64,000 nt of DNA from Oceanithermus profundus DSM 14977 (GTDB taxonomy: Bacteria; Deinococcota; Deinococci; Deinococcales; Marinithermaceae): positions 1 through 64,000 of the forward strand of contig NC_014753.1 in the NCBI RefSeq assembly GCF_000183745.1. The letters run 5' to 3'. This document shows, piece by piece, positions 8,734-15,664 of the stretch. The notes under the pieces were generated by a model. That model had not been told where the DNA came from, ran no database searches, and saw nothing but the letters and a program-made list of their open reading frames with translations. Numbering within the stretch: position 1 is the stretch's first letter; each line of letters starts with the position of its first letter. Position numbers and translations under genes: made by a program.

Positions 8734-9359
8734 GCGGCCTCCTGTGCGTGTGCGGGACGCGGCGTTTCCAGCTCTCCGGAACGAAGGGCGTTCGTCAAGA
8801 GGTCGAAGAGACCCTTCCGGTTGCGCTGGATTTCTTCACTCTCCACGGCCGTCGCGTAGAACCCCGGGCTCGTTGGTAGCGGGGTCAGGTAATCCAACTC
8901 CAACAGGGTCTCGACCCACCACTCTGACCACAAGGGGTGGGTTGGGAAGGGAAGGTGGTCCGAGATCGCGCGGTGGAGTGCGCGCTCGTGCTCGTCTTTC
9001 GAACGCCCGAAGGCGACGTGCCCCTCGCTAAACTCCTTAGAGGTCATCAGTACGTGCTGGGCCGTACCTTGGCGGTGAACGATGCTGAGCCCGTAGGCCT
9101 TGTCGGTTTGCCAGTGCTCCGTTCCAAGGAACGCCAGTTTGAAAATCTCCCCTTTGTCCGTCAGGGCATGGATCGAGCCACCGGGGATAAAGAGTGCAGA
9201 TTGGACGGCGCGCACCGCCTCTCGGGGCCCGCTAAGGCTGAGCAGGGCAATGCCGAACTTCGTTTGCTCGTAGGCCGTCGGGTAGAGCGCGAAGGTATCG
9301 GAAAATGCAGTCAGGCCCTCGTAGAAGACGCGAAGCGGTGCAGGTGGGGTCGTCATCAT
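8730..9359 (-). CDS. conserved hypothetical protein upstream of methyltransferase
   Basis: I do not recognise this 209-residue soluble protein. It has a central region with Gly and hydrophobic residues (FGIALLSLSGPREAV) and a C-terminal helical stretch ending in PRPAHAQEAA. Its stop overlaps the methyltransferase start by 4 bases and its start overlaps the stop of the zinc-ribbon gene, so it belongs to the same operon and probably to the same process. ATG at 9359 has a GGAGG box. Confidence 0.65.
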   Translation of the reverse strand: MMTTPPAPLRVFYEGLTAFSDTFALYPTAYEQTKFGIALLSLSGPREAVRAVQSALFIPGGSIHALTDKGEIFKLAFLGTEHWQTDKAYGLSIVHRQGTAQHVLMTSKEFSEGHVAFGRSKDEHERALHRAISDHLPFPTHPLWSEWWVETLLELDYLTPLPTSPGFYATAVESEEIQRNRKGLFDLLTNALRSGELETPRPAHAQEAA

Positions 9360-9645
9360 GGTTCCTCCTTCGTCGGTTGGGGAGAAATCTGCTTCTTACC
9401 GGTCGTCTCGTTCGGAAAGCCGGGCGGCGCATTTCGGCGCGAGAGCGGTCGGCGCTCCTGGAACTTGGGGTCGTTCGTGTCGAACTTCTTCAGAGCGGCA
9501 AGGGTGCGTGCGTCCTGGGGGTCCTCGAGGTTGAAGTGCGCCCTTCCTCCGCAGAGGGGGCAGCCGAGTTCGTCAGCGTACGGGTGAAAGTCAAGTTCAC
9601 GGGGATCTTGCCGCGGTCGCAAACGGGGCAGGTTGCGGTTTGCAT
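9356..9645 (-). pseudogene. zinc-ribbon protein with apparent frameshift
   Basis: A strong AGGAGG box precedes ATG at 9645, whose frame reads MQTATCPVCDRGKIP and then degenerates. The continuation of a zinc ribbon, FHPYADELGCPLCGGRAHF, lies in another frame that has only a TTG start without a ribosome binding site. The two join exactly if the C4 run (plus-strand GGGG at 9601-9604) had five bases, giving a CPVC...CPLC zinc knuckle protein of about 95 residues. Either an assembly or replication error, or a -1 slip on the CCC codon. First gene of the helicase operon. Confidence 0.6.
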
Positions 9646-9697
9646 GGGACCTCCTTTTTTTGGGGGCAGTTTATTTTATAAAGAAATTGGAAGGAGC

Positions 9698-9726
9698 TTG
9701 ACAGGAAGGGCGGGAGGTGATATAGT
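9698..9726 (+). promoter_or_regulatory. consensus sigma-70 promoter of the tRNA-like gene
   Basis: A perfect -35 TTGACA (9698-9703) and -10 TATAGT (9721-9726) are separated by 17 bases. Transcription would begin near 9733, just before the tRNA-like 5' end at 9738. This is the best promoter match noticed in the window. Confidence 0.85.
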
Positions 9727-9737
9727 TGTTCTTGGCT

Positions 9738-9880
9738 GGGCCCGTAGTCAAATGGGAAGACAGCCGGCTTCAAGGTAATCTGGATTGCTCTGCGTTGAGC
9801 ACCCCGTTCGAATCGGGGCACCTTGTTCCTAAACTTGAGTCAACCGGCAGGTAGGGGTTCGAATCCCCTCGGGTCCACCA
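9738..9880 (+). tRNA. tRNA-like gene interrupted in the anticodon loop by a 69-nt structured insert
   Basis: Outer parts make a complete tRNA: acceptor GGGCCCG (9738-9744) with CGGGTCC (9870-9876), D stem GTC/GAC with GG in the loop, anticodon stem GCCGG (9763-9767) with CCGGC (9844-9848), variable loop AGGT, T arm AGGGG-TTCGAAT-CCCCT, discriminator A and encoded CCA. The anticodon loop holds 69 extra bases, too few for a group I intron. The insert folds as a three-way junction: CAAGGT (9771-9776) with ACCTTG (9820-9825), hairpin TGCTC/GAGCA, and a second T-arm-like hairpin CCCCG-TTCGAAT-CGGGG (9802-9818). Depending on the boundary, removal leaves anticodon UUC, UCC, UCA or GUC. It has its own promoter and terminator. 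Confidence 0.65.
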
Positions 9881-9884
9881 GACG

Positions 9885-9916
9885 AGACCGCCCGTGCATG
9901 CACGGGCGGTCTTTTT
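9885..9916 (+). terminator. Rho-independent terminator of the tRNA-like gene
   Basis: A near-perfect palindrome with arms AGACCGCCCGTG and CACGGGCGGTCT is followed by TTTTT on the plus strand. It begins 4 bases after the encoded CCA and overlaps the last bases of the convergent AcrVA2-like gene. Confidence 0.9.
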
Positions 9917-11003
9917 ATGCCTTTACCCGCCAGATGACGCTGGGAAGCTCTTCGTCCCGTGAAGCGCCCACCAGGATGGGCGGCAGCCAGCGCAGCTCCA
10001 GGCGGCGCTCCTCGGGCTTGGAGCGTGGGCCCACCCAGTAGCCGTGCCAGTGGGCGCGGCGGACGTGGGGGCGTTTGGACGTACCCGAAGCGTTGGCTGA
10101 GCCGCTTCGGGCGTAGGCTCCCCGGAGTAGGTTGCCGAAACGGACGCCCACGTCCCAGTGGCGCGGCCCGGGAGCGGCGGCGAGCTTGCTCTTTCCCTTG
10201 CGCGTGGTCGGCTGCGGGCGATGGGGTTTTTCTGGTTGCCCGGGTTTGGCTGGCCGCACGTCGCCCGATGCGATCAGGTAGAGCAGCAGGGAGACGGCGC
10301 GCTTGGCCACCTCGAGGTTGAGTTCGGTACTGCGCTCGTTGAGCTCCTCGAGCGGCGCGCCGTGGGCCTTCTCGAGGGATCGTCGCAGCTCGGGCGACAG
10401 CTTGTCGACGTTGGTTATCCCCTCTTCCGCGCCGTAGCGCAGGGAGTCCTCGAGGGTCGGGTGGTCGAGGTGGAGCACCGTACTGATCAGCGCCGCCCCC
10501 TCGTTTTCCATGTCCACGTCCCACACCAGGTAAAGCTCGTTGTGGTGGGTGTTCAGGTCGAACTCGAGGAAGGCAAAGAATCCGTGAAGCTGCGCGGCCC
10601 CTCGCCAGATGGTGATTCCCGGGGTTTCGATGTAGACCGCCCATTCGGGAAGCTGGCGCAGCGGCTCGAGGGTGATCGGGCCTTCGTATTCCGACGCCCA
10701 TAGCTCCTCGAAGAGGACGGGGTCGTAGCGGTAGATCCCCTTGGTCATGCGCCACGCCCCCAGGGCGGCGACGCTGGAAACGTCCAGCATTCGTGGGTCC
10801 GCGGGGGTTAGAAAGTCTCCCTGGGAAACGACGGCGTAGGCCCCCGCCACGGGCACGTAGACCCAGTTCGGCCAGGAGAGCTCCGGCTTGGAACCGCGCA
10901 TGGCGCGGAACTTCTGGAGGGTGTCCCAGGCGTGCGGGTACTTCTGGCCGAGCGTTCGCAGCCAGGTTAGAGGGCGTGGCTCGGCTGCTTCCATCGAACT
11001 CAT
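9915..11003 (-). CDS. AcrVA2-like anti-CRISPR family protein
   Basis: The 362-residue protein resembles AcrVA2 of Moraxella (compared from memory). The C-terminal block KRPHVRRAHWHGYWVGP followed by LELRWLPPILV matches the AcrVA2 pattern RPHIRRGHWHGYW...FRVRWQPAVFV. ALGAWRMTKGIY and LPEWAVYIETP match further conserved blocks, and HGFFAFLEFDLN lies at the equivalent place. AcrVA2 lowers Cas12a by acting on its mRNA during translation; homologues are found on many mobile elements lacking Cas12a hosts, so the target here is unknown. I chose ATG at 11003, one base after the upstream stop; ATG at 10994 is possible. Confidence 0.8.
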   Translation of the reverse strand: MSSMEAAEPRPLTWLRTLGQKYPHAWDTLQKFRAMRGSKPELSWPNWVYVPVAGAYAVVSQGDFLTPADPRMLDVSSVAALGAWRMTKGIYRYDPVLFEELWASEYEGPITLEPLRQLPEWAVYIETPGITIWRGAAQLHGFFAFLEFDLNTHHNELYLVWDVDMENEGAALISTVLHLDHPTLEDSLRYGAEEGITNVDKLSPELRRSLEKAHGAPLEELNERSTELNLEVAKRAVSLLLYLIASGDVRPAKPGQPEKPHRPQPTTRKGKSKLAAAPGPRHWDVGVRFGNLLRGAYARSGSANASGTSKRPHVRRAHWHGYWVGPRSKPEERRLELRWLPPILVGASRDEELPSVIWRVKA

Positions 11004-11004
11004 C

Positions 11005-11301
11005 CTAACCGGGGAGGTGGGGTTTGAGGACCGTGAGGGCTTCCTCGCGTTCGCGCGCGCAAAGGGCGTACTTTGTAGCATAGTAGAGCGCTCGGCTGAT
11101 CAAGGAACGTGCTGCCTCCGTTTGCGGCACCCCGAAGAACGGTCCGTTGACGAGGAAGATGGCGGAGTCGAGTCGGCTCCTCACCTCATGGGTGCAAAAG
11201 CGGTCTGAAAGGGCGCGGGCGGTTTGGATGACGCCGTTTTTGTCGAGCGTTGCGGCGTAGGCCCGCGCTGCTGTCTTGAGCTCGTCTTCGTTGGGCTTCA
11301 C
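11005..11301 (-). CDS. small hypothetical protein in AcrVA2-like operon
   Basis: An unrecognised 98-residue helical protein. The stretch EAARSLISRALYYATKYA resembles EAARDLIAQALDFAF in the gene just upstream, so the two may be distant paralogues. Start and stop are coupled: 4-base overlap with the upstream gene, and one base before the AcrVA2-like start. Confidence 0.55.
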   Translation of the reverse strand: MKPNEDELKTAARAYAATLDKNGVIQTARALSDRFCTHEVRSRLDSAIFLVNGPFFGVPQTEAARSLISRALYYATKYALCAREREEALTVLKPHLPG

Positions 11302-11693
11302 GAGTCCTCCTCTCCTTCTTCCTTGAGGATCTCCTTGAGGAGGCGTTGGAGGTCCGCGGGGTCTAAGACCTTGTTGCCGAGGTCCACGTTCCGGCGAAGC
11401 CAGGCCGGACCCTCTTCGATGAAGGCGTGGGCGGCCTGACCCAGATCGCCCCCCTCGAGGAAGGCAAAGTCGAGTGCCTGGGCAATGAGGTCACGCGCGG
11501 CTTCGGGGTACGTGTCGCAGAAGTCTCCGCCCAAGAGCTCGAGGGCGGAGTTCAGCATGTCGTTCGCGGTGGAACGGGGCAAGCGGTCAAGCAGGTCGAT
11601 GATGACGCCTTCGAGGAATGTGTTGTCGAGGCCTCGGACGTATTCGTGGATTCGGCTTCGGGCCTCTCCGAAGGTTTTCGGGTACGGTCGCAT
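11298..11693 (-). CDS. hypothetical protein in AcrVA2-like operon
   Basis: An unrecognised 131-residue protein, predicted helical with an acidic C-terminus (KEILKEEGEEDS). It shares a helix motif with the next gene downstream (EAARDLIAQALDFAF). It overlaps its neighbours by 1 and 4 bases. Function unknown; a counter-defence role is only suggested by location. Confidence 0.55.
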   Translation of the reverse strand: MRPYPKTFGEARSRIHEYVRGLDNTFLEGVIIDLLDRLPRSTANDMLNSALELLGGDFCDTYPEAARDLIAQALDFAFLEGGDLGQAAHAFIEEGPAWLRRNVDLGNKVLDPADLQRLLKEILKEEGEEDS

Positions 11694-12169
11694 TAGATTC
11701 TCCCGATGCTAACTCCGAGTTCGGTAAGCCAGTAAGTGCTCCAGTAACACAGGGAGCTGGCCACGGCTTCGCTGGCTTCCTCCGGCGCGTCGCAGGGCAG
11801 CGCCCACTCGGCGCTCTTTTCGGGATCGAGAAGGGCCTCGCGTATCTTGAGGAGTTCGGCGATGGCCCGGTGCGCGCGAGCGCGGGCGTGGGCGCCTTCG
11901 ATGTTTAGTTCGATGTTGTTGGCGACGCGGAGGTCCAGTTCATGTTTCCGCTGCTTGTAGCTCTCGTGGAGCTCCTTGGCTCGGCGAGCAAACTCCTCGT
12001 GCTTTTTGAGGGCTTCTTCGGTAGTTTTCGGCCAGGGGAGTTTTGCCCCCAGAAAGGCAAACCCCGCCATATGCAAGGCGCCGTCGATGACGGAGGCAAG
12101 CTCCTTGGGGCTTTCAACGAGAGCGAAGTAGGAAGCCGTGGGATTGAGCAGGCAGCACCTTTGCTCCAC
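11693..12169 (-). CDS. hypothetical protein, first gene of AcrVA2-like operon
   Basis: An unrecognised 158-residue protein with a long charged helical centre (EEALKKHEEFARRAKELHESYK...). Starts at GTG 12169 with AAGGAGA five bases upstream. It heads a four-gene minus-strand operon ending with the AcrVA2-like gene. No helix-turn-helix, so it is not an obvious anti-CRISPR-associated regulator. Confidence 0.55.
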   Translation of the reverse strand: MEQRCCLLNPTASYFALVESPKELASVIDGALHMAGFAFLGAKLPWPKTTEEALKKHEEFARRAKELHESYKQRKHELDLRVANNIELNIEGAHARARAHRAIAELLKIREALLDPEKSAEWALPCDAPEEASEAVASSLCYWSTYWLTELGVSIGRI

Positions 12170-12301
12170 TTGGTCTCCTTTCCTATCAGCTTAAAGCTCC
12201 CCGGTTGATGAGAACGCAACATGCTCCCAACCCGCGGGTCTGTTTAGGTAAAACAAGTTCAGCCCTCCTTTGAGGGGAGGAGGGTGGGTTCTTGAAAAGA
12301 A

Positions 12302-12415
12302 GCGCCGGGAAAGGTCGAGGTTTTCGTGCCCGCCTTTCCCGGCGAGCAAGGAAGCCCCTTTCCCGGCGCCCCCGGGTAAGACCTCACCCGCTACGGGGAG
12401 GCGCCGGGAAGGAGG
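12302..12415 (+). promoter_or_regulatory. structured leader with four mutually complementary segments, one holding the ribosome binding site
   Basis: Segment A (12302-12314, GCGCCGGGAAAGG) pairs with B (12333-12344, CCTTTCCCGGCG). Segment C (12355-12370, ending CCCGGCGCC) pairs with D (12400-12415), and D ends in the GGAGG box of the gene starting at 12421. Because all four share the same core, A:B with C:D and alternatives such as A:C or B:D exclude each other. C:D would hide the ribosome binding site. This looks like a translational switch. Confidence 0.5.
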
Positions 12416-12420
12416 TATGT

Positions 12421-12954
12421 ATGAGGAAGAGGATCAAGAATATTCCCGCCTTCAAGCGGATGTTGCGCAAAGCTGCGCGCAAAGCGCACAGCTTTACGGT
12501 CGCTGCCAGTGCCCACGCGGCGCTGTCGGCGGTGCTCAAGGGTCTCTACACCTTTGAGCACGTCTCCCCGGGCGACCGCCCGGGGTACGGGACCGAGGTC
12601 CGGGGCACAGCGTACGCTCTGGACCTTGGCGGCCGCACCGCTCTGCTCGTTCACTACAAGCTCGTGGACGAGTGGGGCTCGCTCGATTACAACCACTCCG
12701 AGGAAGGGGTCGCGTTGTACGACCCCTTCCTCGGAGAGCTCCGCGTGCTGGCCTACTGGGGCCAGCACGCGGGCAAGCACTCCTTCAAGAGCAAGCTCAC
12801 GAAGGAGATTGTCGCCCCCAAGGGGTCCCTCTGGGCCTTGGTGGTGAAGGCGACCCATGATGGCCCCCTGGGTAAGGACTGGGAGCTCCGGGTGAAATAC
12901 CCCGGGGCCCGTTCCCTGCGTCGCCCCCGGCAACTGCGCCGGGGTGCCGCGTAA
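12421..12954 (+). CDS. hypothetical protein behind a structured leader
   Basis: An unrecognised 177-residue basic protein; the only plus-strand protein gene in the first 32 kb. N-terminus MRKRIKNIPAFKRMLRKAAR is strongly basic and could bind nucleic acid; the centre is mixed (ALDLGGRTALLVHYKLVDEW). ATG at 12421 lies five bases after GGAGG; a longer frame begins at 12292 but has no ribosome binding site and would translate the leader repeats. Two terminators follow. Confidence 0.65.
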   Translation: MRKRIKNIPAFKRMLRKAARKAHSFTVAASAHAALSAVLKGLYTFEHVSPGDRPGYGTEVRGTAYALDLGGRTALLVHYKLVDEWGSLDYNHSEEGVALYDPFLGELRVLAYWGQHAGKHSFKSKLTKEIVAPKGSLWALVVKATHDGPLGKDWELRVKYPGARSLRRPRQLRRGAA

Positions 12955-12961
12955 TCCCCTC

Positions 12962-12992
12962 CCCCCGCGCGAAAGCGCGGGGGCCCCTTTTT
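12962..12992 (+). terminator. Rho-independent terminator
   Basis: CCCCCGCGC and GCGCGGGGG arms with a GAAA loop are followed by CCCCTTTTT. It begins a few bases after the stop of the gene at 12421-12954. Confidence 0.85.
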
Positions 12993-12998
12993 CATTCA

Positions 12999-13028
12999 CC
13001 CCCGCGCAGTGGCGCGGGGGTTCTTTTT
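12999..13028 (+). terminator. second Rho-independent terminator
   Basis: CCCCCGCGC and GCGCGGGGG arms with an AGTG loop are followed by TTCTTTTT. It is a near copy of the preceding hairpin and ends 3 bases before the convergent ArdC-like gene. Confidence 0.8.
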
Positions 13029-13030
13029 GG

Positions 13031-13882
13031 TCAGGCCGCCTTGCGCAACCTCGTCGACCCCTCGAGGGCCTCGAGGATCTTCGCCGCGGCCGTCGCGCTA
13101 CGCTTGAGCGCCTCGAAGAGTTCGGCAGGGTCCTTGGTGTAGCGGCTGAGGTAGTACGCGCTCGCTTCGTCGATCCCATCGAGCTTCAGCGCGTGCCCCA
13201 CGAGATAGGCGGCGAGCTCCGCCTCCCGCTCGACCTGAGCGGTTTCGGCACCCTCGAGGCTGCGATGCAAGAGGGCGTGCGCGGCTTCGTGCAGCAGCGT
13301 ATGAAGCCGGACCGCGTCGGGGGCGGCGTAGAGCACTATGCGGTGCTCTTTGGGGTCGTAAGACCCTTTCAGGCGCGGGTGCGAAGTAGGAAGGAGCTTC
13401 ACCGGGGCGATGGTGTTGTTGACCGCACGAACGGCGCTCCCCAGGTCCACGGCTCCGCTGATGCGCATATCCGGTGTGGGGTAAACCTCCGGGGGTGCGG
13501 TGGTCTGGGCGATGTCGAATACCGGCACGGTGATGAAGCCCTTCAGCTCACGCACGTCCTCCTCTCCGTCCCCCCTTTCCCCATCGACCTTCTTCGCAAA
13601 GCGGGGAGCGAAGATCCAGATGGCGCGCTCGCCCCGCCTCACCGGGTAGCCTTCCTTTTCCCAGGCGCGGAAGCCCTGAACCCGCGTCGCCGCGGGGTAC
13701 TGGGCAGCAATCATCACGACGTTGGTTGGGGAAAAGGATCCGCGCAGGTTTACGAGGACCTGTGCTGCGGCCCGGGCAACGATCCCGGCTCCTTCTGTCG
13801 CTATCTTTTGGGCGAGGGACGCCGTGAGCGCTTCGAAGCGCTCACGGGTACGCGACTTCTTTTGTTGGCGACGTTTGGGCAT
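13031..13882 (-). CDS. ArdC-like antirestriction protein with metallopeptidase domain
   Basis: ArdC proteins protect entering plasmid DNA from restriction. The 283-residue protein has the ArdC N-terminal ssDNA-binding pattern (residues about 45-100: SPTNVVMIAAQYPAATRVQGFRAW, here split, then RRGERAIWIFAP) and a C-terminal zinc-peptidase motif LLHEAAHALLH. ATG at 13882 follows GGAAGG; the frame could extend to 13912 without a ribosome binding site. Ten bases separate it from the upstream gene, so they are probably one operon. Length matches ArdC (about 290-300 residues). Confidence 0.85.
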   Translation of the reverse strand: MPKRRQQKKSRTRERFEALTASLAQKIATEGAGIVARAAAQVLVNLRGSFSPTNVVMIAAQYPAATRVQGFRAWEKEGYPVRRGERAIWIFAPRFAKKVDGERGDGEEDVRELKGFITVPVFDIAQTTAPPEVYPTPDMRISGAVDLGSAVRAVNNTIAPVKLLPTSHPRLKGSYDPKEHRIVLYAAPDAVRLHTLLHEAAHALLHRSLEGAETAQVEREAELAAYLVGHALKLDGIDEASAYYLSRYTKDPAELFEALKRSATAAAKILEALEGSTRLRKAA

Positions 13883-13892
13883 GCTTCCTTCC

Positions 13893-14402
13893 TTAAGCGG
13901 TCTCAGCACCACCGACGAACGCTTCTTGCAGTTCCCGCGGCCACGGAATCGCCTTTTCCATGATGGCAGTAAGGGCGCGGTACTTCCTTGTCATTTCCTG
14001 CACCGTTTCACACGCTTTGCGAAGAACGTCGGGTTTGTCTGTCAATGGGACGCTGATGACCGGTCCTTCGTGCTCTAGCCTGGGAGCCCTGAAGACTAAA
14101 TCGCGATGAAGCGCGCCGTAGCAGGCATCGTAGCTGCCACCGCTGTCAGCGAAGAGCTCTACGAGGAGCTTTCCGGCCTTCGTGAGGTTACCAAGGGTTT
14201 TGTACTGCTCACCAAGCTGCTCGACCATGGGGTAGTTCCACTCTTCACAGCTTGCGCGGAGGACCTTGCCATCTGGTTCCGCTTCCTGATAACCCGTGCG
14301 CTTACGTAACAACTCGAGTTCGCTCTTCAGCGCATTCGCTTCGTCTTCGTCAAGTGGTTCGATGAGCCATAGTTCCCACGTAGCCTGAGTTCGGTCGCCC
14401 AT
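13893..14402 (-). CDS. hypothetical protein upstream of ardC-like gene
   Basis: An unrecognised acidic protein of 169 residues with WELWLIEPLDEDEANALKSE near the start and a helical C-terminal half. ATG at 14402 follows GAGGAGG. It probably forms an operon with the ArdC-like gene. Confidence 0.6.
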   Translation of the reverse strand: MGDRTQATWELWLIEPLDEDEANALKSELELLRKRTGYQEAEPDGKVLRASCEEWNYPMVEQLGEQYKTLGNLTKAGKLLVELFADSGGSYDACYGALHRDLVFRAPRLEHEGPVISVPLTDKPDVLRKACETVQEMTRKYRALTAIMEKAIPWPRELQEAFVGGAETA

Positions 14403-14503
14403 GGTTCCTCCTCTTGCCTTTCTTTTTTTGTTCCCCGAAGACAAAACGCCGAAGCCGGGAAGTGGCCCCGTGTACTAGCCGAACGGCATCCTTTTGATGT
14501 CAT

Positions 14504-14534
14504 CACGGCCTACCCCAAGAAACGGTAGGCCGTG
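14504..14534. repeat. 11-bp perfect inverted repeat
   Basis: CACGGCCTACC (14504-14514) and GGTAGGCCGTG (14524-14534) form a hairpin between two minus-strand genes. No T-run follows on either strand, so it may be a weak terminator or processing site. Confidence 0.5.
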
Positions 14535-14553
14535 CGTTGCCGTGCTTCCCCGG

Positions 14554-15609
14554 CTACGGCCGGGGCTCCCTCTTTTTCAGGGCGTCGATCAGTTCTCCGG
14601 GTTTGAAGTCACTGCCGAGGTAGCGGCCCCCGAGTTCCCGAAGCGTACGTTCGAGCTCGCGAGCGTTTTCGAAAACGTACGGGGGGGCGGTGATGAGGGC
14701 TTCTCCCCCACCCTCCAGCTCGGTTAGGCGGAAGGGCACGGCATAGTTCACCTCGTGCCCCAGCCCCTTCCTCTTAAGGAAGCGCGGCCAGCCCACGTTC
14801 ACGAGAGGGGCGACGACGAGGACGCCTGGCCGGTCCGCGTGGTCGGGGACCAAGTGCCCCAGGCGCTCGAGCAGGTAAAACTTGGCCTCCCCGCGGTCCA
14901 TGTAGACTCGCAGCAGCTCGACCAGGAAGACCTCGCTCGCGATCTGCCCCGCCAGGGCCTCGAGCTCGTGATCGATTCGCTCGGGAACCGCCGGAAGCGG
15001 GTGGTCGTGGGGGAGGCCGGCTACGAAACGGACCTCATCCGCCACGTCGGCCTCGAAGTCGTCGAACAGGGCCTGGATTTCCTCGGGGATGGCCTCGATC
15101 ACCCACGACGCAGCCAGTGCGGCCGCCCGGGCGCGGACTTCCTCGCTGGGCACGCCGGAGATCCTCTTGAGCTTGCCATGGAGCCGCTCGTCGTTGGCGA
15201 AGCGCCTCAGCTCGCCCAGGTTACGCGCCGCGCCCAGATGCTCGAGTCCGTCGGGCAGCCCCGGCGCGAGGGTCCCGGAAAAGGCGAGCTGCTTTCCGGG
15301 CAAAAGCACGTAGAGGAGGACCGCGGGCGCTTTGGGGTGGTGCAGGAGCAGCGCTGGCCCACCGAAGCAGGCCGAGGCGAGCCGCGGGTCGGCCGACCGC
15401 TCGATCGCTTCTCGCGCGTCGCCGGTCAGATAGACCTCGAAGCGGTTCCGCTCGAAGAACTTGAGCGCGGCCAGGGCGTTCGCGAGGATCCGCACCGCGT
15501 AGGGGCCTTCGGGGCTGAAGCAGGGCGGCAGTTTCCGACCAAGGCGCTCGGCCTCGGCTGGCTCGAGTCCGGCGATGCGGGCGGCGGGCAGTAGGAGTTC
15601 TTGGTTCAA
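14554..15609 (-). CDS. hypothetical protein, 351 residues
   Basis: I do not recognise this protein. It is soluble, with Leu- and Glu-rich helical segments and a C-terminal ELERTLRELGGRYLG region. I place the start at TTG 15609, five to six bases after AAGGAGG; the frame extends to 15693 but that would overlap the RES toxin gene. It lies directly downstream of the toxin-antitoxin pair on the same strand. Confidence 0.6.
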   Translation of the reverse strand: MNQELLLPAARIAGLEPAEAERLGRKLPPCFSPEGPYAVRILANALAALKFFERNRFEVYLTGDAREAIERSADPRLASACFGGPALLLHHPKAPAVLLYVLLPGKQLAFSGTLAPGLPDGLEHLGAARNLGELRRFANDERLHGKLKRISGVPSEEVRARAAALAASWVIEAIPEEIQALFDDFEADVADEVRFVAGLPHDHPLPAVPERIDHELEALAGQIASEVFLVELLRVYMDRGEAKFYLLERLGHLVPDHADRPGVLVVAPLVNVGWPRFLKRKGLGHEVNYAVPFRLTELEGGGEALITAPPYVFENARELERTLRELGGRYLGSDFKPGELIDALKKREPRP

Positions 15610-15664
15610 AGGGCCCTCCTTGGGGTGCTTCGTAGATGCGCGCGAAACACCATCACGCGGCTGC

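Noticed and set aside
9771-9839. Group I intron in the tRNA-like gene
   Set aside because: The insert has 69 bases, far fewer than the smallest group I introns, and no P3/P7-type pairings are visible.
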